Positions 1 to 11,512 of a stretch of DNA of 64,000 nucleotides are shown here, in pieces (within the stretch, counting starts at the first letter, position 1; the number at the start of each line of letters is the position of its first letter). This DNA comes from Ovis canadensis. Lineage: Eukaryota; Chordata; Mammalia; Artiodactyla; Bovidae. A model generated the notes under the pieces. That model worked only from the letters and a program-made list of their open reading frames with translations, did not search any database and was not told the origin of the DNA. The stretch lies in the NCBI RefSeq assembly GCF_042477335.2, contig NC_091247.1, forward strand, positions 13,431,001-13,495,000, in the 5' to 3' direction. A program made the translations under genes and the position numbers.

Positions 1-2036
1 AGAAGATATAACAATTATAAATATATATGCAACCAACATAGGAGCACTGCAATATGTAAGACAAATGCTAACAAGTATGAAAGGGGAAATTAACAATAAC
101 ACAATAATAGTGGGAGACTTTAATACCCCATTCACACCTATGGATAGATCAACTAAACAGAAAATTAACACAGAAACACAAACTTTAAATGATACAATAG
201 ACCAGTTAGACCTAATTGATATCTATAGGACACTTCAACCCAAAACAATGAATTTCACCTTTTTCTCAACTGCACACAGAACCTTCTCCAGGATAGATCA
301 CATCCTGGGCCATAAATCTAGCCTTGGTAAATTCAAAAAAATCAAAATCATTCCAAGCATCTTTTCTGACCATAATGCAGTAAGATTAGATCTCAATTAC
401 AGGACAAAAACTATTAAAAATTCCAACATATGGAGGCTGAACAACATGCTTCTGAATAACTAACAAATCACAGAAGAAATCAAAAAAGAAATCAAAATAT
501 GCATAGAAACAAATGGAAATGAAAACACAACAACCCAAAACCTGTGGGACACTGTAAAAGCAGTGCTAAGGGGAAAGTTCAATACAGGCATACCTCAAGA
601 AACAAGAAAAAAGTCAAATAAATAATCTAACTCTACACCTAAAGCAACTAAAAAAGGAAGAAATGGAGAACCCCAGAGTGAGTAGAAGGAAAGAAATCTT
701 AAAAATTAGGGCAGAAATAAATGCAAAAGAAACAAAAGAGACCATAGCAAAAATCTACAAAGCCAAAAGCTGGTTCTTTGAAAGGATAAATAAAATTGAC
801 AAACCATTAGCCAGACTCATCAAGAAACAAAGGGAGAAAAATCAAATCCATAAAATTAGAAATGAAAATGGAGAGATCACAACAGACAACACAGAAATAC
901 AAAGGATCATAAGAGACTACTATCAGCAATTATATGCCAATAAAATGAACAACTTGGAAGAAATGGACAAACTCTTAGAAAAGTACAACTTTCCAAAACT
1001 GAACCAGGAAGAAATAGAAAATCTTAACAGACCCATCACAAGCACGGAAATTGAAACTGTAATCAGAAATCTTCCAGCAGACAAAAGCCCAGGTTCAGAT
1101 GGCTTCACAGCTGAATTCTACCAAAAATTTAGAGAAGAGCTAACGCCTATCCTATTCAAACTCTTCCAGAAAATTGCAGAGGAAGGTAAACTTCCAAACT
1201 CATTCTATGAGGCCACTATCACCCTAATACCAAAACCTCACAAAGATGCCACAAAAAAAGAAAACTACAAGCCAATATCACTGATGAACACAGATGCAAA
1301 AATCCTTAACAAAATTCTAGCAATCAGAATCCAACAACACATTAAAAAGATCGTACACCATGACCAAGTGGGCTTTATCCCAGGGATGCAAGGATTCTTC
1401 AGTATCTGCAAATCAATCAATGTAATTCACCACATTAACAAATTGAAAAATAAAAGCCATATGATTATCTCAATAGATGCAGAGAAGGCCTTTGACAAAA
1501 TTCAACATCCATTTATGATAAAAACTCTCCAGAAAGCAGGAATAGAAGGAACATACCTCAACATAATAAAAGCTATATATGACAAACACACAGCAAACAT
1601 TATCCTCAATGGTGAAAAATTGAAAGCATTTCCCCTAAAGTCAGGAACAAGACAAGGGTGTCCACTTTCACCACTACTGTTCAACATAGTTCTGGAAGTT
1701 TTGGCCACAGCAATCAGAGCAGAAAAAGAAATAAAAGGAATCCAAATTGGAAAAGAAGAAGTAAAACTCTCACTGTTTGCAGATGACATGATCCTCTACA
1801 TAGAAAACCCTAAAGACTCCACCAGAAAATTACTAGAGCTAATCAATGGATATAGTAAAGTTGCAGGATATAAAATCAACATACAGAAATCCCTTGCATT
1901 CCTATACACGAATAATGAGAAAATAGAAAAAGAAATTAAGGAAACAATTCCATTCACCGTTGCAACGAAAAGAATAAAATACTTAGGAATATATCTACCT
2001 AAAGAAACTAAAGACCTATATATAGAAAACTATAAA
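1..2036 (+). mobile_element. L1 LINE ORF2, 5' part in window (endonuclease C-terminus and reverse transcriptase)
   Basis: Decayed non-LTR retrotransposon reading on the + strand and cut by the window start. Positions 2-463 encode the C-terminal half of the APE-type endonuclease, with GDFNTP near residue 17 of the visible ORF and SDHNAV near residue 100. A stop at 461-463 and a frame change between about 580 and 660 separate it from 663-2036. That part encodes the linker and reverse transcriptase: the SPGSDGF block, [19 protein letters not shown], the [14 protein letters not shown] block and the catalytic FADD at 1776-1787. Reading stops at 2036, where a second L1 is inserted, and the same element resumes at 2953, 3622 and 5624. 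It is not a host gene. The RT frame is open for about 460 codons, so the element is fairly young, but it cannot be active as it stands. Confidence 0.93.
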
Positions 2037-2952
2037 TGCAAATCAAAACCACAATGAGGTACCACTTCACACCAGTCAGAATGTCTGCGATCCAAAAACC
2101 TGCAAGCAATAAATGCTGGAGAGGGTGTGGAGAAAGGGAACCCTCCTACACTGTTGGTGGGAATGCAAACTAGTACAGCCACTATGGAAAACAGTGTGGA
2201 GATTCCTTAAAAAATTGCAAATAGAACTGCCATATGACCCAGCAATCCCATTGCTGGGCATACACACTGAGGAAACCAGAATTGAAAGAGACACATGTAC
2301 CCCAATGTTCATCACAGCACTGTTTATAATAGCCAGGACATGGAAACAACCTAGATGTCCATCAGCAGATGAATGGATAAGAAAGCTGTTGTACATATAC
2401 ACAATGGAGTATTACTCAGCCATTAAAAAGAATACATTTGAATCAGTTCTGATGAGATGGATGAAACTGGAGCCGATTATACAGAGTGAAGTAAGCCAGA
2501 AAGAAAAACACCAATACAGTATACTAACACATATATATGGAATTTAGAAAGATGGCAATGATGACCCTGTATGCAAGACAGCAAAAAAGACACAGATTTG
2601 TATAGTGGACTTTTGGATTCAGAGGGAGAGGGAGAGGGTGGGATGATTTGGGAGAATGGCATTGAAACATGTATACTATCATGTAAGAATCGAATCACCA
2701 GTCTATGTCCGATGCAGGATACAGCATGCTTGGGGCTGGTGCACAGGGATGACCCAGAGGGATGTTGTGGGGAGGGAGGTGGGAGGGGGGTTCATGTTTG
2801 GGATCGCATGTACACCCATGGTGGATTCATGTCAATGTATGGCAAAACCAATACAGTATTGTAAAGTAAAATAAAGTAAAAATAAAAATTTAAAAAATAA
2901 AACATATATACAATAGCCATCCAGCAATGAACCCCCCCCCAAAAAAAAGAAA
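2037..2952 (+). mobile_element. 5'-truncated L1 inserted into the L1 above, with a 13-bp TSD
   Basis: It starts inside ORF2 at the QIKTTMRYH block. It carries the C-terminal cysteine region ([19 protein letters not shown], about 2112-2180), ends the protein at 2547, then has the ruminant L1 3' UTR and an A-rich tail from about 2862. The 13-base word AGAAAACTATAAA stands at 2024-2036 and again at 2953-2965, an exact target-site duplication that proves a separate insertion. Between the first A-rich tract and the TSD lie about 35 bases with a C run and then a second A tract, as expected if the source transcript read past its own poly(A) site. Confidence 0.9.
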
Positions 2953-3343
2953 AGAAAACTATAAAACACTGATGAAAGAAATCAAAGAGGACACTAATAG
3001 ATGGAGAAATATACCATGTTCATGGATCAGAAGAATCAATATAGTGGAAATAAGTATACTACCCAAAGCAATTTATAGATTCAATGCAATCCCTATCAAG
3101 CTACCAGCGGTATTTTTCACAGAGCTAGAACAAAAATTTCACAATTTTTATGGAAATACAAAAAACCTCGAATAGCCAAAGCAATCTTGAGAAAGAAAAA
3201 TGGAACTGGAGGAATCAACCTGCCTGACTTCAGGCTCTACTACAAAGCCACATTCATCAAGACAGTATGGCACTGGCACAAAGACAGGAATATAGATCAA
3301 TGGAACAAAATAGAAAGCCCAGAGATAAATCCATGCACCTATG
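2953..3343 (+). mobile_element. L1 ORF2 continuation (after the nested L1)
   Basis: It resumes the interrupted ORF2 at [10 protein letters not shown] and runs through the post-RT region ([18 protein letters not shown], then [13 protein letters not shown], then [15 protein letters not shown]). A frameshift near 3150 splits it into two reading frames (2927-3175 and 3187-3343). It is cut at 3343 by a BovB-derived piece. Confidence 0.88.
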
Positions 3344-3621
3344 AGATCAGCCCTGTGATTTCTTTGGAAGGAATGATGCTAAAGCTGAAACTCTAGTACT
3401 TTGGCCACCTCATGCGAAGAGTTGACTCATTGGAAAAGACTCTGATGCTGGGCAGGAGGAGAAGGGGACGACAGAGGATGAGATGGCTGGATGGCATCAC
3501 TGACTCAATGGACGTGATTCTGAGTGAACTCCGGGAGTTGGTGATGAACAGGGAGGCCTGGCGTGCTGCAATTCATGGGGTCACAAAGAGTCAGACACGA
3601 CTGAACAACTGAACTGAACTG
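3344..3621 (+). mobile_element. BovB-derived 3' fragment (ART2A-like), + strand, inside L1
   Basis: It encodes the remnant of the BovB C-terminus ([12 protein letters not shown], a stop, then [30 protein letters not shown] and AWRAAIHGV) and ends with the GAACTGAACTGA motif typical of the family. L1 sequence flanks both sides and joins cleanly when it is removed (CACCTATG then GGACACC). Only about three bases look duplicated at the target. Confidence 0.85.
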
Positions 3622-4030
3622 ATGGACACCTTATCTTAGACAAAGGAGGCAAGAATATACAATGGATTAAAGACAATCTCTTTAGCAAGTGTTACTGGGA
3701 AAACTGGTCAACCACTTGTAAAAGAATGAAACTAGATCACTTTCTAACACCATACACAAAAATAAACTCAAATGGATTAAAGACCAAATGTAAGACCAGA
3801 AACTATAAAACTCCTAGAGGAGAACATAGGCAAAACACTCTCCAACATAAATCACAGCAGGATCCTCTATGACCCACCTCCCAGAATACTGGAAATAAAA
3901 GCAAAAATAAACAAATAGGACCTAATTAAAATTCAAAGCTTCTGCACAACAAAGGAAACTATAAGTAAGGTGAAAAGACAGCCTTCAGAATGGGAGAAAA
4001 TAATAGCAAATGAAGCAACTGACAAGCAAC
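3622..4030 (+). mobile_element. L1 ORF2 C-terminal region continuation
   Basis: Decayed coding sequence of the same L1, covering the stretch between QLIFDKGG and QPSEWEKI in an intact L1. It is interrupted at 4030 by an LTR and resumes at 5624. Confidence 0.85.
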
Positions 4031-5623
4031 TGCCGGGGGCCAGCGTGAGGAACTCCGCCCATGGCAAAGGTCATGAGGAAGGAGGCTTGGCATATGCAAA
4101 GGCGTGATCAAGCCTCAGGAAACCCCCTGTTCCCAAGCATCTAACCCCAAAACCAGAGTCTGTTTTATGCTCTCACCTACACCTCTGACTTTATGGGGGG
4201 CTCTCCCCCATCACCATTTCTCTCGGAGAAGGAGTTAACTTGCAGCTCCAAGGCAATAAAAATTCCTGGGCATGACAAGAGTGTTTCAGCTTACGGACTC
4301 CTCTGAAGGTTATCTAGCCCACCTGTATAGGTTCGTCTGGCCTCATGTGATTGTTTACAGCCTCCCAATCTGAGAGGCACGAGATGTTTTAGACCTACAA
4401 AAGGCAAATTCTTTGGGGGGAGTTAGAAATTATTAGTATAGTGGGTTGGCTAGGAATTATATTGGTAAAGGGCTTTTCATTTGGTGTGTCAATAATTGCT
4501 GCTAATTCCCTGCTCTGGGTAGGACAAGGATGTCTCAGGTCAAACCTCTCTGCTGACAGACTAGCTTGTGTGACAGGATTATCCATACTGCTGCCACTAG
4601 CACATGATTGTTTACTACCTCTCAACCATAAACAGAGAGTTTTGGAGTATTTTGAGAGTCTTAATTAGCATAGGGCTTTTTCTTCTTGTTGAGTCAATGA
4701 TTGCCACCAGGCCTCCATATCCTTAGGCACCTGGGAATATATTAATCAATGTATTTGGAATATAGAAAAGGAAATATAGTAGTTTTTGATGTTAGCAATA
4801 CTAGACTTTTTGAGTTAATGAATTTTCTCTTTTGTAATAGATCACTGTACTTTGTTATAAATCACTGTGTCCTTGCAATGTGAAAATGTAACTTTATCAC
4901 TACCTTAAGACTAAATAGATCTTAAGGGGAACATTGGTGAAAGGATTTTTGTTTGTTGGGCTGATGTCTGCTGCTAAATCTCCATATTCCCTGCCCTTAT
5001 GATGAATATAACGAACATACGGGAGAATTAAGTATTAACCTTTAAGCATATAGGAGAAATAAGTATTAACCTTTAAGATTAATCATGTTAACCTTGTGTT
5101 AAATAAATTCCTTTCTTGATTGTAACTCACTACACCCTCACCCTATAGGAATGTAACTTTATTTGGAGGGTGGTGCCTGATTTAAGAAAAAACACCCTTG
5201 GAAAAAATAAGTTTTCGGTTACCAGAAAGAAAGGATCATAAAATCCCTTTTTATGTGAAGCACCTGATTTTGATAAAGGTCAGGACTGCTGACCCCCGCG
5301 TGACTCTGTGTTCATCCCTATGTGTAACAAAAGGTATATAAGCAAACCCAAAAATAAAGAAATCGGATCAGTTTCTGGAAAGACTGATACCCCCATGTCT
5401 TTTCTTTCTTGCTCCTCGTTTTTCTGGCTGAATTCCCATCTGGAGCATGGATGCTATTCCACGTAATCCAAGTTATTCAGCCTCTTTTTCTCCACTAATC
5501 TTCCTACTACACTATCCGTTTCTAATCTCTATATATATCTGTAATTAAATATGTATTTTTCCAAGGAAAATACTCTGTCCCCACCTTCAAATTCCTTGGA
5601 TCCACCGGGGCTGGACCCCGGCA
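4031..5623 (+). mobile_element. Solo LTR of a class II (ERV2/ERVK-like) bovid endogenous retrovirus, copy 1
   Basis: A fossil LTR of about 1.59 kb. It begins TGCCGGGG and ends CCCCGGCA, a perfect terminal inverted repeat, and the L1 word AGCAAC flanks it on both sides (4025-4030 and 5624-5629). A 6-bp target duplication is characteristic of class II ERVs. A TATA-like GTATATAA near 5334 and an AATAAA near 5353 mark the promoter and poly(A) region. There is no internal gag-pol-env DNA, so it is a recombined solo LTR. It is probably of the BTLTR1 group (from memory). It is younger than the L1 it sits in. Confidence 0.85.
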
Positions 5624-6652
5624 AGCAACTAATCTCAAAAATATACAAGCAACTGCTGAAGCTCAATTCCAGAAAAATAAACGACCCAATCAAAAAATGG
5701 GCCAAAGAACTAAATAGACATATCTCCAAAGAAGACATACAGATGGCTAACAAACACAAGAAAAGATGCTCAACATCACTCATTATCAGAGAAATGCAGA
5801 TCAAAACCACAATGAGGTACCATTTCACGCCAGTCAGAATGGCTGTGATCCAAAAGTCTACAAGCAATAAATGCTGAAGAGGGTGTAGAGAAAAGGGAGC
5901 ATTCTTACACTGTTTGTGGGAAAGCAAACTAGTAAAGCCACTATGGAGAACAGTGTAGAGATTCCTTAAAAAACTGGAAATTGAACTGCCTTATGACCCA
6001 GCAATCCCACTGCTGGGCATACTTACCGAGGAAACCAGAATTGAAAGAGAAAGGTGTACTCCAATGTTTGTTGCAGCACTGTTTATAATAGCCAGGACAT
6101 GGAAACAACCTAGATGTCCATCAGCAGATGAATGGATAAGAAAGCTGTGGTACATATACACAATGGAGTATTACTCAGCCATTAAAAAGAATACATTTGA
6201 ATCAGTTCTAATGAGGTGGATGAAACTGAAGCCTATTATACAGAGTGAAGAAAGCCAGAAAGAAAAACACCAATACAGTATACTAACGCATATACATGGA
6301 ATTTAGAAAGATGGTAACGATAACCCTGTATGCAAGACAGCAAAAGAGACACAGATGTATAGAAAAGTCTTTTGGACTCTGTGCGAGAGGGAGAGGGTGG
6401 GATGATTTGGGAGAATGGCATTGAAACATGTATAATATCTTATATGAAACAAATCACCAGTCCAGGTTCAATGCATGATACTGGATGCTTGGGGCTGGTG
6501 CACTGGGATGACCCAGAGGGATGGTATGAGGATGGAGGTGGGAGGGGGATTCAGGATTAAGAACATGTGTACACCCATTGCAGATTCATGTTGATGTATG
6601 GCAAAACCAACACAATATTGTAAAGTAAATAATAATAATAAAATTTTTAAAA
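5624..6652 (+). mobile_element. L1 ORF2 C-terminus, 3' UTR and tail (end of the first L1)
   Basis: It resumes at [13 protein letters not shown] after the LTR. It reads [23 protein letters not shown], the cysteine region and the final block ending at ILTHIHGI (stop at 6304-6306), then the ruminant L1 3' UTR and an A/T-rich tail ending near 6652. With the nested elements removed, the visible L1 is about 3.9 kb and truncated only by the window start. Confidence 0.9.
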
Positions 6653-7115
6653 GTCCAACCAGTTTGTCTACAAAGGTCTGTATAGTCAAAGCTATGGTTT
6701 TTTCCAGCAGTCACATATGTATGTGAGAGTTGGACCATAAAGAAGGCTGAACACCAAAGAATTGATGCTTTTGGAGAAGACTCTTGAGAGTCCCTTGGAC
6801 AGCAAGGAGATCAAACCAGTCGATCCTAAAAGAAATCAATTCTGAATATTCATTGGAAGGACTGGTGCTGAAGCTGAAGCTCCAATACTTTGGCTACCTG
6901 ATGTGAAGAGCTGAGTCGTTGAAAAAGGCCCTGATGCTGGGAAAGATTGAGGGCAAGAGGAGAAGCAGTCAGCAGAGGATGAAGTTAGCATCACTGACTC
7001 AATGGACATGAATTTGAGCAAACTACAGGAGATAATAAAGAACAGAGGAGGCTGGTATGCTACAGGCCATGGGGTCTCCAAGAGTCAGACAGGACTTAGC
7101 AACTGAACAACAACA
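6653..7115 (+). mobile_element. BovB LINE 3' end, + strand
   Basis: Remnant of the BovB C-terminal coding region and 3' end. It starts near the motif matching LVKAMVFP, passes the LKEINSEYSLEGLVLKLKLQYFGYLM region and ends at CAACTGAACAACAACA, the usual BovB terminus. Several frameshifts. It directly follows the L1 tail, so the L1 probably inserted into it. Confidence 0.85.
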
Positions 7116-7278
7116 AATTTTGACTATGCCTACTTCGAAAGGAAAAATGTTCTGGAGCATGATTTCCTTTAGCTGGGCCAAATTAAGACTGAACATGAGT
7201 AATGCCTCAGTCCCTCTATTTAGAGATAATCCCATCATTCTTTGTCTTTCTACTTCTTTCTGGTCTTCTTGTTTGAAA

Positions 7279-7473
7279 TCACTCAGTCAAGTCCAAGTCT
7301 TTGTGATCCCATGGACTGTAGCCCGCCTGGTTCTTCTGTCCATGGGATTCTCCAGGCAAGAATACTGGAGTGGGCAGCCATTCCCTTCTCCAGGAATCTC
7401 CTCAACCCAGGGATCAAGCTCAGGTTTCCTGCATTGCAGGCAGATTCTTTACCATCTGAGCCACTGGTGTTGC
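7279..7473 (-). mobile_element. Bov-tA SINE (tRNA-Glu-derived), - strand
   Basis: Reverse complement of the Bov-tA consensus. The tRNA-like head with box B (GGATCAAGCTC on the + strand) lies at the right and the BovA body (CTCCAGGCAAGAATACTGGA) at the left. Confidence 0.85.
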
Positions 7474-7599
7474 ACTTCTTCCTACAAATGGACAAAAAAA
7501 AGCAGCTCTGGAGAGCTCATCTTTCTGCACGCCTATAGAAGGCAGTAGAGCTGAACCAGAGCTGATTATCCAGAGAAGTGCAGTCTGGGTTTGGGCAGG

Positions 7600-8490
7600 C
7601 TCAGTTCTGTTCAGTCACTCAATCGTGTCCAACTCTTTGCGACCCCATGGACTGCAGCAAGCCAGGCTTCCCTGTCCATCACCAACTCCTGGAGCTTGCT
7701 CAAACTCATGTCCATTGAGTCAGTGATGCCATCCAACCATCTCAACTTCTGTCGTCTCCTTCTCCTCCTGCCTTCAGTCTTTCCCAGTATCAGGGTCTTT
7801 TCCAATGTGTCAGTTCTTCACATCAGTTGGCCACAGAATTGGAGTTTCAGCTTCAGCATCAGACCTTCCAATGTATATTCAGGACTGATTTCCTTTAGGA
7901 TGGACTGGTTGGATCTCCTTGCTGTCCAAGGGACACTCAAGAGTCTTCTCCAATACCAGAGTTCAAAAGCATCAATTCTTTGGTGCTCAGCTTTCTTTAT
8001 AGTCCAACTCTCACATCCATAAATGACTACTGGGAAAATCATAGCTTTGACTAAATGGGCCTTTGCTGGCAAAGTAATATCTCTGCTTTTTAATATGCTG
8101 TCTACTCCTTTAGGATTGACTGGTTTGAACTCCTTGCAGTCCAAGGGACTCTTTAGAGTCTTCTCCAATACCACAGTTCAAAATCATCAATTCTTTGCTG
8201 CTCAGGTTTCTTTATAGTCCAACTCTCACATCCATTCATGACTACTTGGAAAACCATAGCTTTGACTAGATGGACCTTTGTCGACAAAGTATCTTCTTTT
8301 TAATATGCTGTCTAGGTTGGTCATAGTTTTCTTTCAAGGAGCAAGTGTCTTTTAATTTCATGGCTGCAGTCACCAGAAGCAGTAATTTTGGAGCCCCCCA
8401 AATTAAAGTCTATCACTGTTTCCATTGTTTCCCCCATTTATTTGCCATGAAGTGATGGGACTGGATACCATGATCTTAGTTTTAGGACAG
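7600..8490 (-). mobile_element. BovB LINE 3' part, - strand, with an internal tandem duplication
   Basis: Antisense BovB. The 3' terminus is at 7600 (TTCTGTTCAGTCACTCAATC) and more 5' sequence extends to about 8490. The reverse strand reads BovB C-terminal pieces such as MVFPVVIYGCESWT and DAFELWYWRRLL. The segment 7900-8105 is repeated at about 8112-8320: the motif starting GACTGGTT and the SILKSRDITLP region each occur twice. The element therefore carries a tandem duplication of about 210 bp. Confidence 0.85.
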
Positions 8491-9074
8491 GTAGTAATCG
8501 AAAAAAGTGGAAGAACTAAGGGAGCTGAAGTGAGATCACCTAATGAAAAATAAAGGCAGGAAAGGGATTCAATATTCCTTTCTTACAAAACTACCTCAAA
8601 GCAAGAGTGTAGTTTTTTTAACTGCCTCTCTTATGTGTAGTGCTGAGTCAGGGCCAATACAGGATGTTTCCAGGGTTCATTTTTCCAAGAGATGAAGTAC
8701 TGGGCCAAAGCCAAACTATAATAATTTCCTGAGACATTTTGTATACAATTTAGAGAGAAGATATCAATGAGTTTCTCAAAGACCTGCCTAGACAATAGTA
8801 AGTTAGGATTATCACTTTAGACACATATTGCTGTTACATTTGCTGTAGCACTAAGAGAGGATACCTGCCTTTGAACATCAGTGACATACTGTGACTGTCA
8901 GCGAGCAACTGCTCCTTTATGTTTCTATGACCAGGATGACACCTTGGTTAAAGCAGGCACCTGAGTACAAGAGAGACATGTTGCGGGACTCCACCCTACA
9001 TGTTGGAATCTAATTGGTCTTTTAACTACAACAGATTTAAATTGGGTGGAAAATTATACTGGAAGGAACTCAAA
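8491..9074 (+). repeat. Duplicon tail, paralogous to 41793-42560
   Basis: Non-coding DNA that aligns by eye over several hundred bases with the 3' end of duplicon 3. Shared blocks include GAGTCAGGGCCAA, TAATTTCCTGAGA-like and ATACAATTTAGAGAGAAGA-like words, and the TTAAAGCAG...CACCTGAGT block. It implies that another OR1L8 duplicon once lay, or still lies, to the left. The segment near 7500-7560 also resembles 41521-41560. Confidence 0.65.
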
Positions 9075-9555
9075 GAGTTAAAAATAGAACTGCCACATGA
9101 TCCAGCAATTTCACTTCTGAGCATTTACTTGAGGAAAACAAACACACTAATTGAAAAAAAAAAAAAGTGCACCCTAACGTTCACTGAAGCATTGTTTACC
9201 ATAGAGAAAGTATGAAAGCTAATTAAGTATCCATCAGTAGATAAATAGATTTTAAAACAATGTGGTATGCATACAAAATAGAATATTATTCAGCCAGAAA
9301 AAATGAGATCTTGCCATTTGCAACAACATGGATGAACATAGAGGGTATGATTCTAAGTAAAATAATCATACAGAGAAAGAAAAATATCATATGATCTCAT
9401 TTCAATGTGGAATCTGAAACAAAACAAGCAAAACAAAACGTAAAGTCTCACACGTACAGAGAAGAGATGGGTGGTAGCCAGAGGAGATGGACTTTGGAGG
9501 GGAGAGGGTATAGTTGAAGGAAACTAAAAGATACAAACTTCCAGTTATAAATAAA
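9075..9555 (+). mobile_element. Old L1 3' end
   Basis: Diverged ORF2 C-terminus (KIELPHDPAISLLSI) followed by a 3' region with the AATATTATTCAGCC and CAACATGGATGAACATAGA words found in mammalian L1 3' ends. No open frame remains. Confidence 0.75.
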
Positions 9556-9560
9556 TATCT

Positions 9561-9682
9561 TGGAGAAGGAAATGCCAACCCACTCCAGTATTCTTGCCTG
9601 GAGAATCCCAGGGGAACCTGGTGGGCTGCCATCTATGGGGTCGCACAGTCAGACACAACTGAAGCGACCTAGCAGTAGCAAT
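9561..9682 (+). mobile_element. Bov-A SINE monomer, + strand
   Basis: BovA unit beginning GGAGAAGGAAATGCCAACCC and ending GAAGCGACCTAGCAGTAGCA, the 3' form used in Bov-A2 elements. Confidence 0.8.
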
Positions 9683-9699
9683 GTACATCTTAATAAGGT

Positions 9700-10300
9700 C
9701 AATAGTATTATAATAACTTTGCATGGAACAAATGGTTACAGACTCACAGCTATACAAAAAGAACTAATAGTTACCAGCAGGGAGAAGGAGAAGGGGAGGG
9801 GAAACACAGGGATAGGGAACTTGTTAAAAAGGGTTACTGTGGGATTACATGAAATTGTGTAAGTGAAACTTTTAAAAGTTGTAAAGTACTATAGAATTTA
9901 AAGAATCTTTCATTGAATAAAAACAAAACACTAAATGAAACAATTTCCCCTAAAAAAAAGAGACAAATACTATATGATATCACTTATATATATACTATTA
10001 AAAGACAAACTACTGAAAATTTTAAAAAGACAGACTCATAGATACATACACCAAACTATAGATTAGCAGTAGGCAAAGAGAGAGGGAAGAGACAAGATAA
10101 GGGTAGAGAATTAAGAGGTACAAACCACTATGTAGGAAATAAATAACCTACAAGGACATATTGTTCAGCACAGAAAATATACTCAATATTTTATAATAAC
10201 TATAAATGGAGTATAACCTTTAAAAATTGCGATTCACTATGTTGGATACCCGAACTTACATAATGTTGTATATCAACCATACCTCAATTTTAAAAAATTT
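9700..10300 (+). mobile_element. Old artiodactyl L1 3' end (duplicon-internal)
   Basis: L1 3' sequence with the words AGTATAACCTTTAAAAATTG and ATATCAACCATACCTCAATTTT. The same fragment opens duplicon 2 (about 17600-18085) and duplicon 3 (about 28216-28800), so it predates the duplications. Confidence 0.7.
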
Positions 10301-10499
10301 AAAGAAAGAACTTAACCTCAAAACACTGCTCTAGGTCCATCTATGTTGTTGCCAGAGGCAAAATTTCATTTTTTCTGGCTGAGTAATATTCTATTTTGTA
10401 TGCATACCACATGAACTCTGAAATACATACATTTTTTCCAAACCTCCTTTGTTAAATATGACAATAAATTTTGCCTGACCCTGTGCATTAAAAATACAT

Positions 10500-10680
10500 T
10501 CAGTTCAGTTCAGTTCAGTCACTCAGTCGTGTTTGACTCTTTGTGAACCCATGAATCACAGCACGCCAGGCCTCCCTGTCCATCACCAACTCCCGGAGTT
10601 CACACAGACTCGCGTCCATTGAGTTGGTGATGTCATCCAGCCATCTCATCCTCTGTCGTCCCCTTCTCCCCCTGCACCCA
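10500..10680 (-). mobile_element. BovB-derived 3' fragment (ART2A-like), - strand
   Basis: Antisense BovB terminus with the repeated GTTCAGTTCAGTTCAGT start and the CATCACCAACTCCCGGAGTT motif. It is present only in duplicon 1, so it inserted after duplication. Confidence 0.85.
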
Positions 10681-11083
10681 ATACCCCCATATTAACCTAA
10701 TCCCACACAGAAAATATCTAATCCACATGCCTCCCCAGACACTGGCAAGCACATACACACCATTCATCTCCCTCAACTGAATCCCCTGAAAAGTACAATG
10801 TTCTCATATTGACTTAAGATCTGCCAGATCTAGACTACACCTTGGTCCATGTCTGAATCCCCCCAAATAAAAGTACTCACCCACATAAATATTTGTCCAC
10901 TCACAATAGCCCATAGTTGGGGAAATTGAAGCATAGTATTGAGATGATGTACTGAGGTTCAGAAACTCTGAGATCAGTGCTTTCTTAACAGGAAGCCTCA
11001 GGGGTCCCCTGTCCCCCTGGAGTCAGCAGTGCTAGCTGTGATTCCCATTTGCTTTCTCTGCCTACAGAGATTCAAGGACAAAC

Positions 11084-11093
11084 TCCTCTGAGA
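11084..11093 (+). promoter_or_regulatory. Candidate Olf/EBF-like site, duplicon 1 (weak)
   Basis: TCCTCTGAGA, in the position where duplicons 2 and 3 have TCCCTTGAGA (19682-19691) and TCCCCTGAGA (35011-35020). EBF sites (TCCCnnGGGA) are common in OR promoters. This copy departs most from the consensus. It is an inference from alignment only. Confidence 0.22.
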
Positions 11094-11512
11094 GGTCCTC
11101 ACATCACAACTCCCTCAGCCTAATAAGTGCCCCAGAGACCAGCAGAGCAGATCTCAGACTCATGAGAAGCTGGCTGGGCTTCCACAATCAGGAGAGTCCT
11201 CCCACTTGAGTCAGAGCATCTCTGCCTTCTGATATCTGGAGCTGGGAGGAACAGTATCATGCTAGGGACCAGGTGTTAGGGAAGAAATGGGGGTTGAGGT
11301 CAGGAAAGGGGAATGTGTTATCCCTTTGGAGTAGTATGTCGGCTCCTCCTCCATCCCTGCTTCTCTCCTTGTCAATCAGTCCAGTCTGCATGTGGAAGAC
11401 ACATACAGAAGCTGAACTTTGGCTCAGAAGCAGATTTGACCTGATGAACAGACGTAGTGCACATCAATTTCTGGAGTGGCTGGGAAGGAAAGAAAAGCAT
11501 CTGGACATGGAG
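11084..11512 (+). other. Candidate non-coding 5' exon region with a conserved splice donor (duplicon 1)
   Basis: The block is conserved in all three duplicons and ends in CATGGAG followed by GTGAGC, a good vertebrate 5' splice site with its GT at 11513-11514. The paralogous donors are at 19950 and 35414. OR genes usually have non-coding 5' exons spliced to one coding exon, and the conserved acceptor-like AG 10 bases before the ATG (13957-13958) would complete the intron. The exon's 5' end is unknown; the start given is only the candidate EBF-like word. Confidence 0.4.

Noticed and set aside
663-2057. 464-codon open frame, the longest in the window, as a host gene
   Set aside because: It is L1 ORF2 (FADD RT motif, L1 order before and after); its last codons cross into a nested L1.
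4031-5623. A complete provirus with internal genes
   Set aside because: Only one LTR is present, with L1 sequence and a 6-bp target duplication directly at both sides.
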